DNA from: Providencia rustigianii DSM 4541
GTDB lineage: Bacteria > Pseudomonadota > Gammaproteobacteria > Enterobacterales > Enterobacteriaceae
Assembly (NCBI RefSeq): GCF_000156395.1
Contig: NZ_GG703820.1
Span: 62,813-126,812 of the forward strand
Direction: 5' to 3'
DNA: 64,000 nt
Of the stretch, positions 28,112 to 36,696 are shown one piece after another (position 1 is the stretch's first letter; every line of letters begins with the position of its first letter). A model generated the notes under the pieces. It was not told the origin of the DNA, did not search any database, and saw nothing but the letters and a program-made list of their open reading frames with translations. The position numbers and the translations under genes were made by a program.

Positions 28112-29032
28112 CTATTTACCGTGGGTATTTAGCATCGAATCCAAACTGGTATTGGGGTTTCGCTGAACAATTTCTGTCGCTTGTTGGGCACTAATATTGA
28201 GTTCATGCATTAAAATTGCGCGGCGAGGATGGTAATCAACCTGTGTTAATAGCGCCGCCGCCGTTGGCATATCAATCCCACAAACTTCGCCAACAATACG
28301 TTCTGCACGGCGCAGTAACTTGATATTACTCGCCACCACATCAACCATTAAGTTGGTATGTATTCGCCCTAAACGCCCCATCACACAAGTACTCAGCATG
28401 CCTAATATCATTTTCTGTGCCGTGCCACTTTTCATTCTCGTTGAGCCAGAAAGCACTTCAGCTCCTACATCTGGTGCAATCGCATATTGGGCTAAATCAC
28501 TGAGTAAGCCATGTCCCCGCGTAGTGATTGCCACCGTTAATGCACCAATTTTGTTACCATATTCGATCGCAGCTAAGGTAAACGGTGTTCTCCCACTGGC
28601 GGCAATGCCAATAATTACATCTTTTTCTGTCGCGCCACGTTGTTGTAGCTCGTGAATAGAGGCTTCAGTTGAATCTTCAATATTTTCAACCGCTTTTAGC
28701 ATGGCTGAATGTCCACCAGCGATAATCGATTGCACCATATCGGGCGATGTTCCAAAGGTTGGAGGGCATTCTGCACTATCCAGAACAGCGAGTCGTCCGC
28801 TAGTACCCGCGCCGACATAAAATATTCTTCCTCCTTGCTTTAAACGTTCGGCAATCACATCAACAACCTGAGCCAGCTCCGGCAGTACCGATTGCAGTGA
28901 AGTTGCAACAGTCCTATCTGCCTGGTTAATCACTGTCAACATGGACAATGTATCTAAACGAGAAAACTGTAACGTGTCCTGATTAAGTTCGTTTTGTAAA
29001 CAATTACTGAGCGTATTTTCGATGACTGTCAT
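28112..29032 (-). CDS. murQ: N-acetylmuramic acid 6-phosphate etherase
   Basis: 306 residues, SIS-domain etherase that splits MurNAc 6-phosphate into GlcNAc 6-phosphate and D-lactate in the cytosol. Conserved segments: GRIFYVGAGTSGRLAVLDSAECPP written here in part (GAGTSGRLAVLDSAECPP), IEDSTEASI with the second catalytic Glu, IGIAASGRTPFTL, and SGSTRMKSGTAQKMILGMLS. The C-terminal UBA-like helical segment is present. The ATG at 29032 follows AGGGG by 7 bases; a TTG one codon earlier is less likely. First gene of murQ-murP-murR-TSUP; operator and CRP-like sites lie directly upstream. Confidence 0.96.
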   Translation of the reverse strand: MTVIENTLSNCLQNELNQDTLQFSRLDTLSMLTVINQADRTVATSLQSVLPELAQVVDVIAERLKQGGRIFYVGAGTSGRLAVLDSAECPPTFGTSPDMVQSIIAGGHSAMLKAVENIEDSTEASIHELQQRGATEKDVIIGIAASGRTPFTLAAIEYGNKIGALTVAITTRGHGLLSDLAQYAIAPDVGAEVLSGSTRMKSGTAQKMILGMLSTCVMGRLGRIHTNLMVDVVASNIKLLRRAERIVGEVCGIDMPTAAALLTQVDYHPRRAILMHELNISAQQATEIVQRNPNTSLDSMLNTHGK

Positions 29033-29047
29033 CAACTCACCCCTAAT

Positions 29048-29094
29048 TGAAATAATATTTCATTAAAAATTACTATTTATGAATTTTAATTTCA
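29048..29094 (-). promoter_or_regulatory. Two tandem palindromes, probable MurR operators
   Basis: TGAAATAATATTTCA (29048-29062) is a perfect 6-3-6 palindrome. TGAATTTTAATTTCA (29080-29094) is the same pattern with one mismatch. Their starts are 32 bp apart, about three helical turns. They sit between the CRP-like site and the murQ start. E. coli MurR is known to bind adjacent inverted repeats in the murR-murQ region; the match here is by position and pattern. Confidence 0.65.
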
Positions 29095-29132
29095 ATCTTA
29101 ATCATAATAAGTTGTTCACCTGTGACGATTTA

Positions 29133-29148
29133 CGTGACTGGTTTCACA
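29133..29148 (-). promoter_or_regulatory. CRP-like binding site upstream of murQ
   Basis: CGTGACTGGTTTCACA fits TGTGA-N6-TCACA with one mismatch and lies about 100 bp upstream of the murQ start. The E. coli murQP operon is known to need cAMP-CRP. Confidence 0.7.
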
Positions 29149-29170
29149 ACAACGATGTAAAAGAGAGTGA

Positions 29171-29194
29171 AAAACCGGTGGATTACACCACCGG
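29171..29194 (-). terminator. Terminator after the CBM9-like gene
   Basis: CCGGTGG / CCACCGG stem with a 6-base loop, followed on the minus strand by a T5 run. It starts just past the stop codon at 29202. Confidence 0.88.
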
Positions 29195-29201
29195 ATGAAA
29201 T

Positions 29202-29894
29202 TTATTTGACGAGTTTGCAGCTACCAAAAGCGGAAGGAATATGAAAATCAGGTTTCACGGAATCTGGCTTAATCCAGCTAATCCATTTGCGTACCTGCTT
29301 AGGTTCGCCAGCACTAAATTCACCGCGAAGAATGGCACACATTAATGTTTTCTGATCCGTGTCTTGCCACAAACCCAGCTGAGTCAATTCATTAAGGTCA
29401 ATTTTACCCGTTAAAATATAACCTTCAGGGGTAATTTTTCCTACCGTCTTCAAGGTTTCCCAGTTCCAACTTGGGTCAACCTCACGATAGAAATTAGCTT
29501 TTGCATCGAATGTGCGCCCTTGCGGATCCATTTCTGCGGTGTAATAAGGTTTTAGTTCAGGACTAGTGGCAAAGAATAATTCCACACGATCTGAATCTAA
29601 TACAGCCTGATCTTTATCAGGATTATCCCCCAGTTGAATGTCGTTATCATCCACGATAAAACGAAAATAAAGGGCATCATCATTCCAGAGTGCACGAAAA
29701 TCTGTTTTTGGTGGCGTCTCTTTTTCCCATGGATAAATAAAATCAGTTAGCACTTCTGCCTGTTCCCAACTCGCTGATTTTTGGGCATCCTCCAAGGATT
29801 TAATCTGCTGTGTATGGTGTATTTGGTACTCTTTTGCTGCAACACTGGCTGTGACTAACATCGCCATTGTCGCGAGTAAAGTTGCTAATTTCAT
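29202..29894 (-). CDS. Secreted carbohydrate-binding protein, CBM9-like
   Basis: 230 residues from the ATG at 29894 (GAGG suitably upstream; the frame runs on to 29969 without a signal peptide). The N-terminus MKLATLLATMAMLVTASVAAKE is a Sec signal. The rest resembles the CBM9-like/DOMON fold: WEQAEVLTDFIYPWEKETPP, FRALWNDDALYFRFIVDDNDI, VLDSDRVELFFATSPE and ITPEGYILTGKIDLNEL. Such single-domain proteins occur in many bacteria with unknown ligands; periplasmic carbohydrate binding is a family-level guess. It is next to the mur operon but ends in its own terminator, so a link to cell-wall sugars is possible but unproven. Confidence 0.75.
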   Translation of the reverse strand: MKLATLLATMAMLVTASVAAKEYQIHHTQQIKSLEDAQKSASWEQAEVLTDFIYPWEKETPPKTDFRALWNDDALYFRFIVDDNDIQLGDNPDKDQAVLDSDRVELFFATSPELKPYYTAEMDPQGRTFDAKANFYREVDPSWNWETLKTVGKITPEGYILTGKIDLNELTQLGLWQDTDQKTLMCAILRGEFSAGEPKQVRKWISWIKPDSVKPDFHIPSAFGSCKLVK

Positions 29895-30098
29895 ACCTTG
29901 CCTCACTTTATCGATTTTATAATGTGTTGATCGCTGAATGATGTGTTGTTTATAGCTGAATAGTTGCACCTGATTAAGAAATTAAATTTCATATCATATA
30001 TCGAATATAGAATTAAAATTTCACACCATGCAAGATCTGTTCAAATAAAAACCATCACTCTGTGAGGAGGCTCACTGTTTATGATGATGAAAAAAATA

Positions 30099-31010
30099 TC
30101 ATCCAGACATCAAAATCAAGGGTAATTTTTCACGAATAGTATCGATAACGACTCTGATCTTTAAAGGTAAAAAAGGCGTTGTGAGCCAAACGACTGAAAT
30201 AGGATAACTCGCACTTTGGTACTCAGATAAAACTGTTTTTAATGATCCTGATTGAATGTGCGTTTGCACTAACCATTGTGGCAAATATGCAATTCCTCCC
30301 CCTTGCAACACTGCAGACATAATCGCTTGCATATCATCCATCATAAATTTACTGGTAGGTAAATACAGATATTCCTGCTGGTGGTCATCATAAAGTTGCC
30401 AAGGTAAAACTTGCCCTACCTGTGTATAAGCAATGAGTTGATGAGAATTTAATTCAGAGATTTTTTGCGGAATTCCATTTTTAGTGAGGTAGCCCGGAGA
30501 AGCACAGAGGATCATTTTATGATGACCAATTTCATGAGCAATTAATTGATTTGAATCCGGAAGTTTTCCCACTCGTACAGCAATATGAATCCCTTCTTGC
30601 TGTAAATCCATCTTTCGGTCATTCAATAACGTTTCAATTTCTAGCTTAGGATAAAGGTTCATTAACTCAATCAGTAGCGGGATAACATATAAGTTTCCCA
30701 ATAATCGAGGCGCAGTGATGCAGACTTTCCCCTCTACATGACGTTTACCACTTTCTAAGAAATTTGAAGCTTCTTGTAGTGAATTTAATGCCTTACTCGC
30801 ATATTCATAAAGCACCATTCCATCATCCGTTAATACTTGCTGACGAGTCGTACGCTGAAACAGTGCAACACCTAGGCTATTTTCCAAACGTGAAATACTT
30901 TTGCTCACAGCCGAACGCGTTACATGTAGCAACTCAGATGCTGCGGTAAAATTTCCGCTTTCAACTACAGCAATGAAGATAGGTAAGCAGTTTAGATCTA
31001 ATTTGTTCAT
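30099..31010 (-). CDS. LysR family transcriptional regulator (divergent from azoreductase-like gene)
   Basis: 303 residues from MNKLDLNCLPIFIAVVESGN, the normal LysR length; the frame extends upstream to 31133 without support. N-terminal winged HTH (FTAASELLHVTRSAVSKSIS, RLENSLGVALFQRTTR) and a C-terminal periplasmic-binding-fold effector domain from about residue 90 (GKVCITAPRLLGNLYVIPLL). It resembles the branch that regulates neighbouring oxidoreductases. It is divergent from the azoreductase-like gene with 103 bp between them, and probably controls it. A short inverted repeat at 31069-31085 is a candidate operator. Confidence 0.9.
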   Translation of the reverse strand: MNKLDLNCLPIFIAVVESGNFTAASELLHVTRSAVSKSISRLENSLGVALFQRTTRQQVLTDDGMVLYEYASKALNSLQEASNFLESGKRHVEGKVCITAPRLLGNLYVIPLLIELMNLYPKLEIETLLNDRKMDLQQEGIHIAVRVGKLPDSNQLIAHEIGHHKMILCASPGYLTKNGIPQKISELNSHQLIAYTQVGQVLPWQLYDDHQQEYLYLPTSKFMMDDMQAIMSAVLQGGGIAYLPQWLVQTHIQSGSLKTVLSEYQSASYPISVVWLTTPFLPLKIRVVIDTIREKLPLILMSG

Positions 31011-31068
31011 ATTGGTGCTCAAATGGAAACAATATAGGGAAATAATATCACTCATTGTCAACTTATCA

Positions 31069-31085
31069 AGCCAGATATACTGGCT
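31069..31085. promoter_or_regulatory. Inverted repeat in the lysR/azoreductase intergenic region
   Basis: AGCCAG-ATATA-CTGGCT is a perfect 6-bp dyad with a 5-base spacer, 28 bp before the azoreductase-like ATG. LysR regulators commonly bind such dyads; assignment is positional. Confidence 0.5.
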
Positions 31086-31113
31086 ACATCTTAAATTGAT
31101 AAGGAAGAATTCC

Positions 31114-31713
31114 ATGAAAATTTTAGTCATCAAATCCAGTATTAACGGTGCTCAATCACAAACAAATACCTTAATTCAACAATATATTGATGAACGTAAA
31201 GCCCAAGGCTACCAAGACTGTATTATCGAGCATGATGTAGCAGAAAACCCATTACCCGTTCTGAATCAAGCCCGTTTTGCGGCCTTAAGAGGTGCAGAAA
31301 TAAGTAATCATGATTTAAAAAATACATCTGAGCTTTCTGACCAACTCATTGCAGAACTCAAAGAGAGTGATTTACTGATCCTTGGCGCACCCATGTATAA
31401 CCTCAATGTACCCACCGAATTAAAAAATTGGTTTGATTTGGTGGTGAGAGCGAGAGAAACTTTCCGCTATACAGCAACATACCCTTTAGGCTTAGTTGAA
31501 AATGTTAAAGCTCTAGTATTTAGCGCCCGAGGTGGGATCCACTATGGGCAAGAAACCGATGCAATTACACCTTATTTGAAATCTGTTTTAGGATTAATGG
31601 GCATTGATAACGTGCAATTTATCTATGCAGAAGGACTGGATATGAAACCCGAAGGCTATGAGGCTGGACTTGCTAAAGCTCAACAACAATTAATGTATCT
31701 CATTCATCATTAA
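31114..31713 (+). CDS. FMN-dependent NAD(P)H oxidoreductase, azoreductase/AzoR family
   Basis: 199 residues from ATG 31114, preceded by AAGGAAG. A flavodoxin-like fold: MKILVIKSSINGAQSQTNTL binds the FMN phosphate, LLILGAPMYNLNVPTELKNWFD carries the P-M-Y-N-L-N-V-P motif that packs on the isoalloxazine, and FRYTATYPLGLVENVKALVF and SARGGIHYG follow, as in AzoR. AzoR-family enzymes reduce quinones and azo compounds with two electrons. The physiological substrate here is not known. Likely regulated by the divergent LysR protein; a terminator follows. Confidence 0.88.
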   Translation: MKILVIKSSINGAQSQTNTLIQQYIDERKAQGYQDCIIEHDVAENPLPVLNQARFAALRGAEISNHDLKNTSELSDQLIAELKESDLLILGAPMYNLNVPTELKNWFDLVVRARETFRYTATYPLGLVENVKALVFSARGGIHYGQETDAITPYLKSVLGLMGIDNVQFIYAEGLDMKPEGYEAGLAKAQQQLMYLIHH

Positions 31714-31730
31714 ACATTATAATAAAATAA

Positions 31731-31768
31731 ATCCTCACTCTAAATTATTTAATCGGTGGGGATTTTAT
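31731..31768 (+). terminator. Terminator after the azoreductase-like gene
   Basis: ATCCTCAC / GTGGGGAT stem (one G-T pair) followed by TTTATTTTC, 18 bp past the stop. Confidence 0.7.
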
Positions 31769-32233
31769 TTTCATTAAATGATCTATAAATATTCAATCAC
31801 AATTGACATCAACCAACTAACTAATTGTATTTATTGATATTTACAGGATTTCATCATTAAAAAAATAGGATGTATTTTAATATCCCTAAACCAAAATACT
31901 CTTATGATGAGTAAATAAAAGCGTAAAATGAAAATAAATATTATATATTGTATCATTTTATTTCATTTAGGGATCAGTAAATAGATTTCATTTATTAATC
32001 TGGTTCATTACCCAATAATTATTTTCTTTCACCATCAAAATAACTCATAAAAAGAGTAAAATAATCCCCCATATTATAGATATTTTATTTCAAGTTAATG
32101 TAACATTATATTTCATCACATTTAGAGTATTTACATCATTATTTAACCTATCTACAATTCGCCTCGCTTTGAAATCACTCAATTATACAAACCTTATTTA
32201 ACCAATTTAGGTAATTAACTAATTATCAATATA
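31769..32233. other. Fimbrial operon 1 promoter region
   Basis: About 465 bp of AT-rich DNA without a gene. It contains an imperfect inverted repeat (about 31925-31968, AAATGAAAATAAA and TTTATTTCATTT). I see no recombinase gene or long flanking inverted repeats that would indicate an invertible promoter of the mrp type. Confidence 0.5.
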
Positions 32234-32533
32234 ATGAAACTAAACGAAAAAATAGGAAACTTTATTAGGAATGCAAGGGTAAGCAAAGGATTATCTGAAA
32301 AGGAATTAGCATCTTTAATATCAGTCAGCCAACAACAGATATCAAGATATGAAAGAGGAATATCAACATTAAGCATTGAAAATATTTTAATACTTTTAAA
32401 TGCGCTAAATATTCCTTTTGATGAATTTAGTAACAAGATAATAAAACCAGAACAAAATAGGCTTTTCTATTTACTTATTGATGAGTTAGAAACTGACGGT
32501 GTAATTCATGTAGGCAATCTCAAAAATATATAA
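32234..32533 (+). CDS. MrpJ-like XRE family regulator at the head of fimbrial operon 1
   Basis: 99 residues with a single Cro/CI-type HTH at about residues 8-62. The recognition-helix region ISVSQQQISRYERG is close to the SQQQFSRYERG motif of Proteus MrpJ and its paralogues, which repress flagellar genes while fimbriae are made. A short C-terminal tail follows. It is encoded 93 bp upstream of the major fimbrial subunit. In Proteus most such regulators are the last gene of the operon, so a position at the head is unusual. Target genes cannot be read from sequence. Confidence 0.78.
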   Translation: MKLNEKIGNFIRNARVSKGLSEKELASLISVSQQQISRYERGISTLSIENILILLNALNIPFDEFSNKIIKPEQNRLFYLLIDELETDGVIHVGNLKNI

Positions 32534-32626
32534 ATGTATTTTTCGGAGTGCATGCGTCATTTTTAATGCAGGTACCAAAAAAGCAATCAAATCTCTTTTA
32601 AATTTTATCTAATGGAAGTTAATATA

Positions 32627-33205
32627 ATGAAACTTAAGTTAATCGCTATCGCATTACCTATTTCTTTCGCTTTATCTGCAAATGTATTTGCAGATAGTGA
32701 GGCAGTCATTCCAGAGGAATTAGCCCCTGTAACGGTTGGTGGTGGTATTGTTACTTTTGCAGGTACCATTGTGAATACCCCTTGCGTTATTGATAATGAT
32801 GACGCTTCACAAACTGTGAATTTAGGTCAATACCGCCAAGATGCCTTTACTGGAAAATCTTCTGTTTCATCACCTGTTGGTTTTGATATTAAGTTAACGG
32901 GCTGTGCAACTGAAACATTCAAAAATGTCGCTCTGACCTTTACTGGTATTACTGTCCCTGACGAAGAGAAAATCCTTGCACCTGTCGCGTCTCAAAGTGG
33001 ACAAACAACTGCAACTGGCGTGGGTATCCAAATTTTACAGAACAGTAAATTAGTCAATGTTGATGGTTTAAAAGCAACGGATGTTATTACGCTGAATGAA
33101 GGTGATAGTACATTACGCTTCCAAGCGCAATACATCGCATTAGCGGATAAAGTCACTGCGGGTTCAGCTAATGCATCTGCCGACTTCACTATCACTTATC
33201 AGTAA
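32627..33205 (+). CDS. Type 1-like major fimbrial subunit
   Basis: 192 residues from ATG 32627 (GGAAG 8 bases upstream). Signal peptide MKLKLIAIALPISFALSANVFA. The mature pilin has an N-terminal donor-strand region (VTVGGGIVTFAGTIVNTPCVI), a disulfide pair (Cys in NTPC and in LTGCAT), and the C-terminal penultimate-tyrosine motif ADFTITYQ of chaperone-usher pilins. First structural gene of operon 1; a hairpin follows directly, as expected when the major subunit must be overproduced. Confidence 0.9.
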   Translation: MKLKLIAIALPISFALSANVFADSEAVIPEELAPVTVGGGIVTFAGTIVNTPCVIDNDDASQTVNLGQYRQDAFTGKSSVSSPVGFDIKLTGCATETFKNVALTFTGITVPDEEKILAPVASQSGQTTATGVGIQILQNSKLVNVDGLKATDVITLNEGDSTLRFQAQYIALADKVTAGSANASADFTITYQ

Positions 33206-33218
33206 TACTTCCGTCTTA

Positions 33219-33240
33219 GCACCCGTGTCATAGCGGGTGC
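33219..33240 (+). terminator. Attenuator-like hairpin after the major pilin gene (operon 1)
   Basis: GCACCCG / CGGGTGC stem with an 8-base loop, 13 bp past the pilin stop and 24 bp before the chaperone start. There is no long T-run, so partial termination or mRNA protection is expected rather than full termination. Confidence 0.65.
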
Positions 33241-33264
33241 GCATCATTTATTTCCGGAGTTTTT

Positions 33265-33975
33265 ATGTTTTCATTACCTAAAACAAGTCATTTTTATAAA
33301 TGGCTGGTTTCGCTATTCTATTTTGGTCTCTCTTCTTTTTGTTTTGCTGGTGGAATTACACTTGATAGTACCCGAATTATTTATCCTCAAGAAAGTAAAC
33401 AAATTACCACTAGCATTCGTAATACCTCAGATAAATCAGCATTTTTAATTCAAACATGGATTGAAGATGCAAACGGAAATAAAATAAATGACTTCATTTC
33501 CACTCCGCCATTATTTACTAGTGCACCAAGGAATGAAAACCACATACGCCTAGTTTATGCAGGTGAAAAATTACCTACAGATAAAGAATCCTTATTCTAT
33601 TTTAATGTAAAAGCAATTCCTTCTATTGATCGAAATGAGCTGGCCGATAAAAATGCATTAATTCTCGCAGCTGTAACCCGAGTTAAACTTTTCGCCAGAC
33701 CTAAAGGATTAAAAATCACATCTAAAGAAGCGGTTGACTTAATTCGATTTAGTAAGATTGATAATAAAAAAATTAAAATATCTAATCCATCACCTTACTA
33801 TATGACGTTAACTGACCTTCGCTCAGGAAATCATGAATTACCATCAACCATGATTGCACCATTTAGTCATATTGATGTTAATGCACCAGCAGGATTTGAT
33901 GCCAGTAAACTGACATTTAGCTCAATCAATGATTTTGGTGGAATCACATCACCAAAACCAGCCATTTTCAATTAA
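33265..33975 (+). CDS. Periplasmic fimbrial chaperone (PapD/FimC-like), operon 1
   Basis: 236 residues with an N-terminal signal (KWLVSLFYFGLSSFCFAG). Two Ig-like domains: GITLDSTRIIYPQESKQITTSI with the conserved Arg/Tyr-Pro, PPLFTSAPRNENHIRLVY with the subunit-binding Arg, and the FYFNVKAIPS strand. The C-terminal domain includes ISNPSPYYMTLTDL. It folds pilins by donor-strand complementation and hands them to the usher, whose start codon is 40 bp downstream. ATG 33265 is preceded by CCGGAG. Confidence 0.93.
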   Translation: MFSLPKTSHFYKWLVSLFYFGLSSFCFAGGITLDSTRIIYPQESKQITTSIRNTSDKSAFLIQTWIEDANGNKINDFISTPPLFTSAPRNENHIRLVYAGEKLPTDKESLFYFNVKAIPSIDRNELADKNALILAAVTRVKLFARPKGLKITSKEAVDLIRFSKIDNKKIKISNPSPYYMTLTDLRSGNHELPSTMIAPFSHIDVNAPAGFDASKLTFSSINDFGGITSPKPAIFN

Positions 33976-34015
33976 GAGCCAATTTATTTTATTTCAAATG
34001 GAAATAAGGTTTTCT

Positions 34016-36643
34016 ATGTTCGTTTCACTCAAAAAAAACAAAAAAATCATGAATAACCATTTGAGACCCTCATGCTTATTTATCTGCCTTTTTATAATGC
34101 AAAATACTTATGCTCAAGATGGAGCTAATTACTATTTCCCGCCCTCGTTGATATCTATCGATTCAGAGCATATTGCTGATTTAAGCACTTTTGAAAGCCA
34201 AGGCTCACAATTACCAGGAACCTATGATGTTGATGTTTCATTGAATGGCAATCTCAAGTACAGAAGAAATATTACCTTTGTCAAAGCCCAAGATTGCCAA
34301 AAACAAGATAGCCAGTTGCCCAAGTTCGCAGCAGACCAAACAGGATTAGTTCCCGTGTTAACTAAGCATGATCTGGCTGAGCTTGGGGTCAATATCGATA
34401 GCGTTTCATTGCTACAGTCTAACAACCCTCAATGTATTCCTCTGGCACAATTGATCCCTAATGCGAGTACGGAATTTGATTTTCCGAAAATGAAATTAGA
34501 AATCAGTATTCCACAGATTGCGTTAAATAATTTAGCCAAAGATGAAATCCCGACTAACCAATGGGATGACGGTATTAATGCGTTATTTACCAGTTATACA
34601 TTAGGTATCACTGATAACCAATATCAGCACGATTTCAGTAAAAATATCTACTTGAATCTAAGAAATGGCGTCAATTTAGGGAGCTGGAGATACCGTGATA
34701 ACCGCACATGGACCAGCTATAAAAGCAAACACAATCAAGAAAATCACTGGCAATACCTCAACAGCTATGTCGAACGCGGAATCATTCCTTGGCGAAGCCG
34801 TTTAGTCATAGGGGATAGTTCTACCAATAACACCGTCTTCGATTCACTGACTTTTCGTGGGGTGCAATTAAGAACTGATGAAACGATGTATCCTTCAAGT
34901 CAACAAGGGTTTTCGCCGATTATCCGCGGAGTGGCAAACAGTAATGCGACCATTGAAATTCGCCAAAACGATTATTTAATCTACCAAGCAAACATTGCAC
35001 CTGGAGAATTTGCTATTACCGACTTAAACGCAATGAGCTCAAGCGGTGACTTGCAAGTCAGTATTATTGAAGCGAGTGGTGATATTCAATCATTTATCGT
35101 GCCTTATGCTTCTGTTCCTGTGTTATTACGAGACGGTAGAATGAGTTATAGCCTGACCGCAGGTGAATTTCGCTCCGACAACGACCAGTATGATACAACC
35201 CAATTTGGAGAAACCACGATCATCTGGGGTGCTTCTTCATTAACTACGCTCTATGGCGGAGTTCAATATGCCAAAAATTATCTGTCTGGTGCATTCGGTA
35301 CAGGTTTTAACTTTGGTGCATGGGGCGCATTTTCAGCAGATATCACACATGCAAATAGCCAATTAACGGATGGAAGCCGCTATCAAGGGCAATCATTGCG
35401 ATTTCTATATGCACGAGCATTCCCTGAAACCGGTACTAATCTTCAACTCACGGGATATCGATATTCAACCCGAGGCTACTATACCCTACAAGAAACATCG
35501 CTAAATCGGATGTCCGGTTGGCTATCACAGAATGAAACCCTTGGCACTGACGGGGAGCTGAAAACCAACAATACCGACTATTTTAATCTTTACGATAATA
35601 AGCGTGAGAAAATACAGACCAATATCTCACAAAAGATAACTGGCGTTGGTTCCATTTATTTAACTGGGGTCAGACAAAGTTTTTGGGAACGAAATGGCAG
35701 TTCTGTTTCCATACAATCAGGGTTGAGCAGCCAAATTGGCGATATTAATTACACGCTTTCATATGGGTTAAATAAAAATATTGATCAATACGACGTTAAA
35801 ACGACTGATAGGAATATTTTCTTAACAGTGTCCCTACCCTTGCAAAAATGGTTACCTCAAGGAGCACCTCCAATGTATGCCTCTTATAGCGCTAATCACG
35901 ATAACCAAGGAGAGTTAATCCAGCAGACCAGTTTAAGTGGGAGCTTGCTAGCTCAACAAAATCTTAATTGGAACGTCGCTCAAGGTTATTCCTCAAGTAA
36001 TGGGAATGATGGAAATCTTAATTTGGCCTACCAAGGTGGTTATGGAAATACACAAGTCGGTTATAGCTACGGTAAGGACTACCGCAAAATATCAACGGGT
36101 ATTTCTGGAGGGGTGACCTTACATTCTGATGGTGTCATCTTTAGCCAACCTCTTGGCGAAACCAATATTCTAGTTTCTGCACCGGGTGCAAGCGATATTC
36201 CCGTAGAACATACTAGCGGTGTTAAAACCGACTGGTTCGGTTACACAGTCAAACCATACGCTACCCCGTATCGTTTAAACCGCATTGCATTAGATAGCAG
36301 TGAGTTAGATGAACAAACGGAAATTGAAAATAGCGTTCTTACGACTGTGCCCACTCGTGGCGCTATCGTCAAAGCAAACTTTGTGACTCGCCAAGGTGCT
36401 CGTGCACTGGTTCACATTGTCAAAAATGGCAAAAATCTGCCTTTCGGTACCTTAGTTTCAATTGGGCACCAAACCGCAATTGTGAATGATGATGGTCAGG
36501 TTTATTTATCTGGGCTCGAAACCTCTGGCAAGTTAAACGCTAAATGGGGACATGATGATGAGAATCAGTGCCAAGCGACCTACTCTCTACCTGAGAATGC
36601 AGATCTGCAATCATTCATTCGATTCGATGTTAATTGCCAATAA
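34016..36643 (+). CDS. Outer-membrane fimbrial usher, operon 1
   Basis: 875 residues from ATG 34016, which follows AAGG by 6 bases; the frame extends back to 33929 into the chaperone gene. After a basic tail and signal (CLFICLFIMQNTYAQ), the order is: N-terminal periplasmic domain (ADLSTFESQGSQLPGTYDVD), a 24-strand beta barrel interrupted by the plug (PVLLRDGRMSYSLTAGEFRS), and two C-terminal periplasmic domains ending in FIRFDVNCQ. Key usher patterns RGVQLRTDETMYP and GFSPIIRGVANSNATIEIRQ are present. It forms the translocation pore for pilin polymer. Confidence 0.95.
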   Translation: MFVSLKKNKKIMNNHLRPSCLFICLFIMQNTYAQDGANYYFPPSLISIDSEHIADLSTFESQGSQLPGTYDVDVSLNGNLKYRRNITFVKAQDCQKQDSQLPKFAADQTGLVPVLTKHDLAELGVNIDSVSLLQSNNPQCIPLAQLIPNASTEFDFPKMKLEISIPQIALNNLAKDEIPTNQWDDGINALFTSYTLGITDNQYQHDFSKNIYLNLRNGVNLGSWRYRDNRTWTSYKSKHNQENHWQYLNSYVERGIIPWRSRLVIGDSSTNNTVFDSLTFRGVQLRTDETMYPSSQQGFSPIIRGVANSNATIEIRQNDYLIYQANIAPGEFAITDLNAMSSSGDLQVSIIEASGDIQSFIVPYASVPVLLRDGRMSYSLTAGEFRSDNDQYDTTQFGETTIIWGASSLTTLYGGVQYAKNYLSGAFGTGFNFGAWGAFSADITHANSQLTDGSRYQGQSLRFLYARAFPETGTNLQLTGYRYSTRGYYTLQETSLNRMSGWLSQNETLGTDGELKTNNTDYFNLYDNKREKIQTNISQKITGVGSIYLTGVRQSFWERNGSSVSIQSGLSSQIGDINYTLSYGLNKNIDQYDVKTTDRNIFLTVSLPLQKWLPQGAPPMYASYSANHDNQGELIQQTSLSGSLLAQQNLNWNVAQGYSSSNGNDGNLNLAYQGGYGNTQVGYSYGKDYRKISTGISGGVTLHSDGVIFSQPLGETNILVSAPGASDIPVEHTSGVKTDWFGYTVKPYATPYRLNRIALDSSELDEQTEIENSVLTTVPTRGAIVKANFVTRQGARALVHIVKNGKNLPFGTLVSIGHQTAIVNDDGQVYLSGLETSGKLNAKWGHDDENQCQATYSLPENADLQSFIRFDVNCQ

Positions 36644-36696
36644 CCATTGGTTCATAAAAAAATATTTTAAATATTCGTTCAAATAAAAGGCTTAAT

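Noticed and set aside
31769..32233. Phase-variable invertible promoter for fimbrial operon 1
   Set aside because: No recombinase gene is near and the only inverted repeat is short and imperfect.
33929..34015. Longer usher start overlapping the chaperone gene
   Set aside because: The extension has no signal peptide and the ATG at 34016 has a well-spaced AAGG.
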